DNA from: Druceiella hillmani
Taxonomy: Eukaryota; Arthropoda; Insecta; Lepidoptera; Hepialidae
Direction: 5' to 3'
DNA: 64,000 nt
NCBI GenBank assembly: GCA_039881145.1
Contig: JAYKKI010000007.1
Location: forward strand, 41,950,001 to 42,014,000
How positions within the stretch are numbered: position 1 is the first letter of the stretch; every line of letters starts with the position of its first letter. Below are positions 48,236 to 64,000 of this stretch, piece after piece. The position numbers were made by a program, and so were the translations under genes. The notes beneath the pieces are model-generated. The model was not told the origin of the DNA, did no database searches, and saw only the letters and a list, made by a program, of their open reading frames with translations.

Positions 48236-48760
48236 TAGCTGTGCCAACAACTTCGTTCATATGGACTTTGGTATTTTGTTATTTAAATAGAATTAAAATG
48301 AAGTATGAACTTGTACAACGCATAACTTATTTGCTACCGCATCATACATAAGCACACTATTGAATATCATTGAAAAAAAAAATTTTTGATAGTCTAAGGC
48401 ACAAAACATAGAGTATAGGGTTCCGCTATCCTCTTCTGGTGCTCTGTGGATTTAGTTTTTCTACTGCAACATGGTGTCTCATGGATTATTATTGTAAATG
48501 TCAATATTGTCCAAACCCCAGGTTATTTATTCATAACATGTATAAAATCAATGTGGTTGGTCTCAGTAGTTTCTGAGTTAAATTCATTCGTACAGGTAAA
48601 AAGAATGGATTTAGTTTTTCACTGCACTGGGTGGTGTCCCATGGATTATAATTGAAAATGTTCACGTTGTTTAAACCCTAGGTTACTATTCATAACTGGT
48701 GTAAAATCAATGGCTCCAGTCGTTTCTGAGTTAAATTTCTTTGTACAGATAGAAAGAAAA
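48236..48760 (+). repeat. 155-bp tandem duplication in a RTE-like 3' untranslated region
   Basis: Two diverged copies of about 155 bp lie head to tail (from 48446 and from 48605). Each begins TGGATTTAGTTTTTC and contains CATGGATTATxATTG, AAACCCxAGGTTA, TAAAATCAATG and TTTCTGAGTTAAATT. The upstream CTAGCTGTGCCAACAACTTC at 48236 and the repeated ...GT(C/A)GTTTCTGAGTTA strings resemble the 3' untranslated region of RTE-type LINEs in insects (CTAGCTG..CC.GC.AACTTCGT ... CAG.CGTTTCTGAGTTA). No reverse transcriptase is present. The tandem repeat itself is certain; the LINE origin is inference. Confidence 0.6.
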
Positions 48761-49158
48761 AAAAACATTTTTTTAACATTAGATTCATGTAATCAAATCA
48801 AATGAAAAAAGTATTTAAAAGTGGAAATTTCAAGAATCATAGACCGTTCAATTTTTTTTATGTGTATTGCTCAGGGTTATGTATTGCTGATGCAGGTTTT
48901 CATGACATCTGCTTATACAGACATAATGTGGATGTTAGGAATAAATTCCGATCAAATCAATTAATTTTTTTGCTGTTAAATTATAAGTAAAAAGGGAATA
49001 TTTAACTAAGATCATTTAATTAAAGACAAATTTTTTTGGGTTTTTATCCAAAAATAGTCACTTGTATACTAATTATTAGGTAATTAATCATGACCAATTA
49101 ATTTAAAGTGGAACTGCACTAATGGTTAATTACAGTTTAAAAATAATTATTTAACTAC

Positions 49159-49395
49159 CTTTTTAGCATGAAATCAAAAAACTCATAAATTATACCAGCA
49201 TTGATGTAAAGTTGTTCATTTGGAATTTTATCCAGTTGAGAGAGAATTCTCTGAACAAGGGCAGAAAGCAATTGTATGGATTCTTCACTAATTAGAAGGA
49301 TTTTCTGATATATTGATTCTTTTCTCTTTGCAATATTTTTTAGTTTCGAGCTAATTATTGCATCGTAATTTTTTTCATCTATTTCTCGTCTTTCC
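49159..49395 (-). CDS. Candidate upstream exon of the unidentified 43.4-kb gene
   Basis: An open minus-strand frame of about 79 codons: EIDEKNYDAIISSKLKNIAK, KESIYQKILLISEESIQLLS, LVQRILSQLDKIPNEQLYIN, then AGIIYEFFDFMLK. It is strongly helical with regular hydrophobic spacing. It ends AAAAG|GTAGTT, a usable donor whose phase (two bases of a codon) is exactly what the exon at 44436 needs. Its 5' edge is unclear because it abuts the degenerate left end of a piggyBac-like element (from about 49393), which may have inserted at or near the acceptor. The 4.7-kb intron this implies contains mariner and RTE debris. Alternatively it is an unrelated open frame. Confidence 0.4.
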
Positions 49396-50012
49396 CTTGA
49401 GTCAAGCACAAATCTTACTAACCAAATTTGCCGCCATCGCGCTCGTCATCATCATCAAAATCAGTTGCTATTTAGCACATGGTAGGGGAGGTTGCTCGCA
49501 CGCATCGCTAATTTTTTATCTTTCTACATGTTACATAAAGTTCAAATTATAATATTATTAGTAATTACAATATAAAAAGGATCCAGGAAAAGAAAATTTT
49601 TAACCCATAATGTCAGAATACAAAAATAATTCGAGTGAAAATGATCGTTTTTCAAGTTGTGAAGAAAGTGATAGTGGGAGTAACATTGTGGTGCGCTCAC
49701 AATAGTGATAATAGTGACGATAACAATTATTTTACTGATACGGAGGATGTACCGGACTGCAAAAATACGATAGGACCTTGATTTCAGTTTTTGTTATAAT
49801 TTTTGTTCACAATATATATTTGCATAATTTTCTTTGTATTTTATTATCCTTGTACAAGTTTTTATTAAGAAAACACCGAAAAAATTATTAGAATTGAATA
49901 ATTTTTGGAAGATACAGTTTTTTTTCGAGACAATGGTAAATGACATTAAAAACAAAAGATTTCTTTGGCATTTTTCAGTACATATGAGTAAAAAACCATG
50001 GCACTAAAACAG
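49393..50012 (+). mobile_element. piggyBac-like element, internally deleted, inserted in a hAT relic
   Basis: The right end CACTAAAACAG is followed by TTAA at 50013-50016, the piggyBac target site. The left end is degenerate (CTTGAGTCAAGC near 49396) and lacks TTAA. Inside, ATG at 49610 opens a 31-codon frame, MSEYKNNSSENDRFSSCEES..., a Ser/Asp/Glu-rich start like that of piggyBac transposases. After that come further acidic fragments (DTEDVPDCKN), then the 3' untranslated part. The catalytic domain is missing. The element is closely related to 54905-55340, which lacks the coding stub. Confidence 0.7.
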
Positions 50013-50029
50013 TTAATATCTCAGTCTCA

Positions 50030-51010
50030 ACTTTTTTTAAATAGTGTATTAAAAAAAATAGCTTTGTAAAGGAAAATGCCAGCAAAAAATAGTTTGTTGA
50101 AAATAATGTTGCAGCAGCATTTATTTTTAAAGTTGTAAAGATTTTGTATATCTTCTAAATTACCAGTTTTAGCAGTTTCTTCATCAACACATGAATGTTT
50201 ATTGAAATTAATGTGTTCAAACTGCTTATCTCCACTGTAACTTCTTTGAAGGGTCGCAATAAATCCATACAGGTTTCTATGATTTTCCATTATGAGTGGT
50301 ATCTTTATAATCTTTAAAATCTTCCCATCATTTTCAAAGTACCTTGTAATACAGTGTTCAGAAACTATTAATTATGGTTGGTTGAGGTGTTCTTGAATTA
50401 ATTTCAATAATGTTCGTGTTATTGTCGGATGACTGAAATGGCTGGGTAATTGTTTTTATTTTTTGTTTAAAATTAACAAAACTTTGCTGCGACTGTAACT
50501 AGCTTTGGTAACTAATTAAATTTTGTGCGCTGTGTAATCGACATCATTAAATCCAAATAATGTCATCTCCCTTTTCATGTTGGATCCTTTATTTAAAGTC
50601 ATGTAATATTTCTCTTCTAATCTTTATTCTCAAATATACTCTCCTTAGTTAATACAGAATCGTATTTGCTGGAAGTAATATCTCCCGTGTGTAAATTTTG
50701 GAATGTTTTACATTTCAATATGAAGATCCACTTGCGTTCAAAATTATCCAACATTCATATGTCAAATTTAACAGAAAAACATTGGTTTCACTAAATATTG
50801 GTCGTATAAAAACATGGGTTCAAATTCCTCAATAATTTTTTTCACTTTCACAGTTCATTTAAATAATTGCAGATATAAGAAATTGTGCCCTCTCAAATTG
50901 TATTTTACCACATTTACTTGGACAAATCTTTGAATTCCAGCACCTTCGCCAAGTTAAATGGCAAGTTTTGAAATGCGATAATCTCACTGATCAATTTATC
51001 AATCATATAC
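50030..51010 (-). pseudogene. Degenerate hAT transposase
   Basis: Minus-strand frames give hAT transposase blocks in order with many stops. Near 50985-50930 is IIAFQNLPFNLAKVLEF (the I...LPF..VE...F block). Near 50720-50640 is LHTGDITSSKYDSVLTKESI (the HT.E.I...L block). Near 50590-50540 is GSNMKREMTLFGFNDV, then AHKI (the DNGSNM......G....CFAH.L block). Near 50270-50230 is MDLLRPFKEVTVEISS (the LL.PF...T.E.S block). The C-terminal dimerisation region is lost, and the piggyBac-like element lies directly downstream, probably inserted into it. Confidence 0.72.
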
Positions 51011-53888
51011 TCATTGAATTATTTTTATCCCATTCATATTTTTATCCATATCCTTTTAAAGTGCTTTATTGGGTCTTGAATTGCTGTAAGATTTTACCTA
51101 ATAAATAGATGGACTAATTGTAATTCTCAAAAATTACTGAGCCTGTTAAGGTAGTCATTGTGTGATAATAAGATCCAAAAATTATGAAATTTTTATTGAA
51201 AATTATTATTCTTTTTTCAAAACTGTTAATATGACGTCACTTTAAAAGTCTGTAAAAGAAATAATTGCCTTTTTTAAATAAAATGAAGTGTGGTAAAATA
51301 CGAGTACCTACTTTTTCTGTAATGTTTTTTCCTGTTGTACAAATTTGGAAGCGATTTTTACCAAAACTAAACAGCAAATAATTTTTAAATTTAGATATTT
51401 ATAGTTTGAATAATATATCAAAAATTCAGCAAATTTCGTCAGCATTTAATAGCATGGAATAGTTATAGATAACGTAACCATAAACATTATAGATAGTAAC
51501 ATTTAGACCCTTTTAGGTTTTGTTTCCTGTTGATATCTTAAAGGTTCCAAAAGTATGATGATGAAAATATTATGTAGAAAATAGAACAAAATCTCTGCCA
51601 TGTGCAGCGACCGGCTATAAAAACACATGGGAGTTGCAAGGGGAACGGTAGGACAGAGAGCATATAAACATGCGCGAAACTTTAACTAAACAAATTAAGC
51701 TTATCTAAAAGAATAGCTTAAAATATACCAATTAAAACATTGCATTTCGAAATTCCATGCGGTCTAAGATGCAAGGTACTGTTAGTTCCTAAATTTAAAT
51801 TAATTTAATTATCAATTACACTGTGCACAACAAGTTTTCACAAAATGTTTTAAGTGACTTTTTTATTGTTTTTGTTAAAATGTATAAACATAATTAATGT
51901 ATTTTTTAAATGTATGTATGATACCAAAAACATAATTTTTTAAGTTTTTCCATTTTTACTAATGATTTACTTTCTATATAAATACATATATGAAAAGTAA
52001 TTGCAAATTTGTTTATAATTTAATCCTTTTTTGATTGAATTTACTAACTAAAGTAACATTTTTCTACATAATTTTTTGTCCATGAATTACTTCACAACAC
52101 TATCGTATTATCTTCATTAAAAGAAAACAAATTTACTGTGAAAGTCCATAATATTCTGTTAAGTGAAATGAAATCTCAAGAATATAATAAATTAGTTATC
52201 TACAATATTTTAAAAATATCCTGTGTTCAGCTTTTCCAGCCAGGTCCAGATGTTTTGTAGTTTACTGTCCAATTTAAATTTCACAACTCAAAACAAAGCA
52301 TGCTGTTCTACATACAAAGAATTTTAACAAAGTATTTGAGTGTTCTTTTCACTAGTAACTCTTTTTACAAATATCACACAGCTCGGTAACCCAAATTATA
52401 CTTTGCATTAGAGAAGACATCATAGATTAAGAAGAACAATATTGAATTTTGCATGCTCAGCACTTGCATAAATGATAATTCAATTAACAAATATAAGATA
52501 ATATTACTAGATTTGCTTCAATTATCTGAATTCTTATTGGCCAAAATAAACTGATAAAAATACGAGTGAGCACATGGACCCATTGTTAGCTCCACTTCCA
52601 GCTTACATCTCACTATGAGAATCTCAGCATTACACTTCAGCATTGATCATCAATGCGGGTGTTGATATCTGGCAACAACCCTGGTACTAACGTGATTTAT
52701 AGTATTTAAAATATATGTATGGAATTTATTCTTATCTTGAAACATTACTATATCATAGATATTTTCAATGGCGATTTTACCTGTAAAATTTCTCATTACT
52801 CGAACATTTCAAGATCGGTTTGCGATAGTTGGCATGCAGTTCTTCACTTATCGTAATAATTGGCCCTAATTTGTTTTTTTTTTCAGGTTTTTACTATTTC
52901 TATAATAATTTATAATACACATGACCGCCAATGTCTAAAACATCAGTAGTTGGTCGGCCTATGGGTTGTGTAACTTCTCAACATCCATAATATTCTATCG
53001 ATTTAAATTTTTGTTTTGTATAATATTGTTAAATTTCTGGTTTCTTCTTTCAACTTTTAAAAACTTTTGTATCCAATTGAATTGTAGATAGCAAAATAAT
53101 GTTTTTATTTTCTTATGGGACATTTACGCATATAGTTAGGTTCTTATGAAACCCGAATAGAATGGAAAATTCTTCCCGGTCATTCATATACACTGGAATA
53201 TATTGATTTTTTTAGAGTTTATTTTATAGGCTTGTTGACTAAATTTTCGCAAAGTGGTTAATACATTAATATCTATTTAACCCAAAAATTACATTTACTT
53301 TGAAAATGGTCAAGTCTGCTTGAATGACATCAATCGTGTCTGTGTATGACAGTCGCTTCTTTTGTTTAATTAAAAATGAATTTGTCTTGTTACAAGTACT
53401 GTGCAGTGCCCCAGTGTAAAAGCAAAACTATTATAACGTCAAATAAATTATTTTTATGTTTCAAACAATTAAATAAATAGGGAAAAAATGGCTAAAACTT
53501 GCAATGTAGTTTATCTACTGATTCAGAAATATATTTTTGATTTAAGTATTTATTTTTAATTTAAGCACCTGTTCGATAAACTGTGTTTTCACTAAAAAAT
53601 CATTGTGATAATGGTCCTGTCTTAAACAATGACTTGCAATTGTATTTTCTACAGAAAAACATTAAACGTCAAAACTCTTGAGCTAATACTGATTACAAAC
53701 TAAGAAAACTCACACAATCTATTTCTAAATCTAAAGCAATGTATGACTTGGGGTTAAGTTGTTTATACTTCGCAAATCTAACGTCTAAAATATCTTACGT
53801 GTGTAAAAAGAAACACTTATTGACTTCGAAACTGAAATAATACTATTTCAGTTTATAACACATATTTTACACTTGTGTATATACTTCA
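51011..53888. other. AT-rich stretch, no gene seen
   Basis: Possible TATA-like string GGCTATAAAAACAC at 51612 with a GC-richer neighbourhood, but no exon can be attached. A somewhat GC-richer patch at 52560-52690 may be a repeat fragment. Confidence 0.4.
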
Positions 53889-54266
53889 TCAAAGTTTTAA
53901 CATTCTGAAACAGAGTCGCTGCTTTATGCAAAAAATCAAGCAAACGTCAATTTTTGGTAAATTGCTAACGTTTCCATTGCTAACTCCCGACTCCATTGAG
54001 AATTGTAGGTCTTTTAAAGTGTAACTGAGAACAACTGTATCAAATTGACAAAATTGTTTAAAAGTAACAATTAATCGAATAATCTGTTCTGTATATGAAA
54101 ATGTCAACAACAATGGTGTTTTGTGAGGTGTGATGTAACCGCTTTCTGATTGGTGTTCACCACTGTCACATGATTGAATTTGTAATTTTGCTGAATTTAT
54201 TTTATAAAAACAAAAATGATCTTTACTTTTAATAATAAATAATTTTATTTTTTTTGGTATCTCCAT
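53889..54266 (-). CDS. Open frame of 125 codons, unknown
   Basis: Starts MEIPKKIKLFIIKSK and continues through CDSGEHQSESGYITPHKTPL, LTFSYTEQIIRLIVTFKQFC, VVLSYTLKDLQFSMESGVSN, ending CFRMLKL. The middle has globular, non-repetitive composition, unlike the hydrophobic Leu/Phe/Ile frames that arise by chance in this AT-rich DNA. An internal AAATTCAG at about 54193 could be a splice acceptor, so the frame might be the last exon of a minus-strand gene cut off by the Penelope-like insertion at 54283. I recognise no family. Chance remains a fair alternative. Confidence 0.3.
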   Translation of the reverse strand: MEIPKKIKLFIIKSKDHFCFYKINSAKLQIQSCDSGEHQSESGYITPHKTPLLLTFSYTEQIIRLIVTFKQFCQFDTVVLSYTLKDLQFSMESGVSNGNVSNLPKIDVCLIFCIKQRLCFRMLKL

Positions 54267-54282
54267 ATCATGATTAATATTG

Positions 54283-54503
54283 AATATATTTGGCGTTAAT
54301 TAGGGAGAAATTCATGATTCACAATTAAATGAAACTACGTGATATAGTATTATTTTTACTTTCTTTAAGTTCTTTACCACGACCTACGTTTCCTTGTATT
54401 ACAACATCTTCAGGTGGGTTATTAGCCAAGATCTTTGCTAATGGCCCAGCTGAAGATGTAATACAACGAAACCTAGGTTGTGGTAAAGAACTTAAAGAAA
54501 CAA
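54283..54503. mobile_element. Palindromic Penelope-like unit with two degenerate hammerheads
   Basis: Begins with the same TGAATATATTTGGCGTTAAT tail and TTCTTTAAGTTCTTTACCAC arm as the 3613 element. It then runs into a mirror-image second arm ending GGTAAAGAACTTAAAGAAAC. The minus strand carries a hammerhead-like core CUGAAGA at 54407-54413 with GGAAAC, but stem II and stem III have substitutions. The plus strand carries CUGAAGA at 54450-54456 with GAAAC at 54468-54472 and an intact ACC/UA/GGU stem III, but two bases of stem II are deleted. The right tail is missing. Confidence 0.7.
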
Positions 54504-54904
54504 TAATCCCATCCAATTTATTCTTAGCCTATCATCATCATTCATAAAAATAAATCCATTATCATAAAAAATGTGACATTACAAACAAACACAAAATATT
54601 CAAGTGTCCACATCAAACTAAAACTTGTTTGAAGTCATTATGACTTGTACTGAGAACTACAGCGGTTATCTTGCTGCTCCCTTTTCCCGTCTGCTTTACA
54701 TTTCCATAGAAATGCCCTTTTCCAAGTATTTGGCATTTTCATTGAAATTCCCGAGTTAGAAAAAAGTATAAAGCAGTCATAAATTATTTTATTTAATGGA
54801 TATATCATATGGATACCTGGATACTTCCGGAATTGAAGAACATTGTAAAGACTGAATATGGAAGTTAAATGAAAATATGAAATTCTTAACGAAGAAGAAC
54901 TTAA

Positions 54905-55340
54905 CCATTTGAGTGTCAACGAGCGCCATCGCGCTCGTGCAAGTACTAACTAAATTTCCAACGAGTGCGATGGCGCTCGTGAAATCAGTTGCTGTTTAGT
55001 GCGTGGTAGGGGAGGTCGCTCGCACGCATCGCTAATTTTTCATCTTTCGACGTGTTACATAAAGTTTAAATTATAATATTATCAGTAATTACAATATGAA
55101 AAGGATCCTTGATTTCAGTTTTTATTATAATTTTTGTTCACAATATACTTCCATAATTTTCTTTGTATTTTATTATCCTTGTACAAGTTTTTATTAAGAA
55201 AACACGGAAAAAATTATTAAAACTGGATGATTTTTGGAAGAGATAGTTTTTTTCGAGACAAGGGTAAATGACATCAAAAACGGAAGATTTCGTTGGAATT
55301 CTTAAGTACATATGAGTAAAAAACCAAGGCACTAAAACGG
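54905..55340. mobile_element. piggyBac-type MITE with TTAA target duplication
   Basis: A 436-bp element flanked by TTAA at 54901-54904 and 55341-55344. Terminal repeats agree: CCATTTGAGTG at the left and, read inward, CCGTTTTAGTG at the right. A subterminal palindrome (ACGAGCGCCATCGCGCTCGT) is near the left end. It shares over 300 bp with the longer copy at 49393-50012 and lacks that copy's coding stub. It has no open reading frame of its own. Confidence 0.88.
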
Positions 55341-55802
55341 TTAATAAAATTGTCAGAAATTAAACAAATGTTTGTCCACGAGTCTCATTGAATTTTATTA
55401 GTCTTATATTCCATCATTTTATATAAAAGACGAGTTGAAGATACAACCTTTCGGATGAAATCAAAAAGAATTTTGGTCAACTCGGAAGGTTAAAAATTTT
55501 GAGCAGGTGATAAATGGGTTAAAAAAATATCATTAAAACCATTTCAGTATCGACAAAGTTTATTTTGAATAATTTATTTATAACATTTTGCCAAATAATT
55601 TTAATTGTCATTAAACATATCATTCACGTTACAGTGGCAACAACGAAAAAGGATTCTAACTTACTTTAATGGAATATTTTTTCATTTTACAAAACAAAAT
55701 GATTGCCAATATATAAATGTGCGATACATACTTTAGCCCCACCAATAGCTCTGAGAAGTACTTAAAACAAATAAGGACATTACAAAATATGGTTAATTAC
55801 AA

Positions 55803-63690
<7,888 letters not shown>

Positions 63691-64000
63691 TTAATGTTCA
63701 GCTAATATTAAAACACATTGATCAAATTTAATATAGTATTACGATAAAATATTCTTCTATTTGCTATTTTGGAAGAGATTAAACTTAACTACTAGATTTT
63801 CAGAAAAAAGTAAAAAAGGAATACAGTTTTCTAAGGAAATCAGTTATACTATTTCATTGTCATGCTAAATAATCTTATAAATATTAATATTCACCGATAT
63901 TTTACTAATATCAATTGTAAAATTAAGAGCAGAATCATAGACAAACCTATTTGTCAATTACACAACACTCAGAGGTAAGAAACATTTTGGAAAAATATTC

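Noticed and set aside
51600..51680. GGCTATAAAAACAC as a core promoter
   Set aside because: TATA-like strings are frequent at this base composition and no downstream exon could be found.

Overview
The window looks like nuclear DNA of an insect. It is very AT-rich, has long (TA)n microsatellites, GT-AG introns from about 250 bp to several kb, and no operons or bacterial signals. Four spliced genes can be read with reasonable security and one more with moderate security; most other sequence is transposon debris. Recognisable transposons are mariner (several lineages), pogo/Tigger, hAT, piggyBac, PIF/Harbinger, Jockey/CR1-type non-LTR elements and Penelope-like foldback units. The mix fits an insect. 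The presence of SYCP3, which is understood to be missing from Drosophila, argues against a higher fly. I cannot name the species.

Layout. 1-17.5 kb: no host gene found; a piggyBac remnant, a Penelope-like foldback element carrying a hammerhead ribozyme and flanked by a 12-bp target duplication (3613-4050), Helitron-like fragments, a perfect 45-bp hairpin, a hAT zinc-finger fragment, a Tigger pseudogene, and an inverted-repeat element sitting inside a TA microsatellite. 17.57-28.2 kb (+): mRpS23, a mitochondrial small-subunit ribosomal protein, in three exons. Its 6.8-kb first intron contains, on the same strand, a complete three-exon SYCP3-like synaptonemal complex gene, followed by LINE and mariner relics. 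28.4-35.1 kb: mariner, Jockey and Harbinger remnants, tandem repeats and a possible orphan carboxypeptidase exon. 35.6-40.4 kb (+): a three-exon gene for a 95-residue single-pass membrane protein, with a palindromic cluster of GATA sites upstream. 40.6-41.8 kb: a nearly full-length but broken mariner. 43.4-44.4 kb (-), perhaps reaching 49.4 kb: the 3' end of a conserved-looking gene I do not recognise. 45.7-55.3 kb: mariner, RTE-like, piggyBac and hAT relics plus a second, palindromic Penelope-like unit. 55.8 kb to the window end (-): the 3' six exons of U2AF50, the large subunit of the U2AF splicing factor, with a dead mariner in one intron.

The genes do not form a pathway: a mitoribosome protein, a meiotic axis protein, a small membrane protein and a splicing factor. 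Their main relation is positional, the meiotic gene being nested in the housekeeping gene. The most unusual items are that nesting, the hammerhead-bearing Penelope-like units, the small membrane-protein gene with its GATA palindrome, and the unidentified minus-strand gene.
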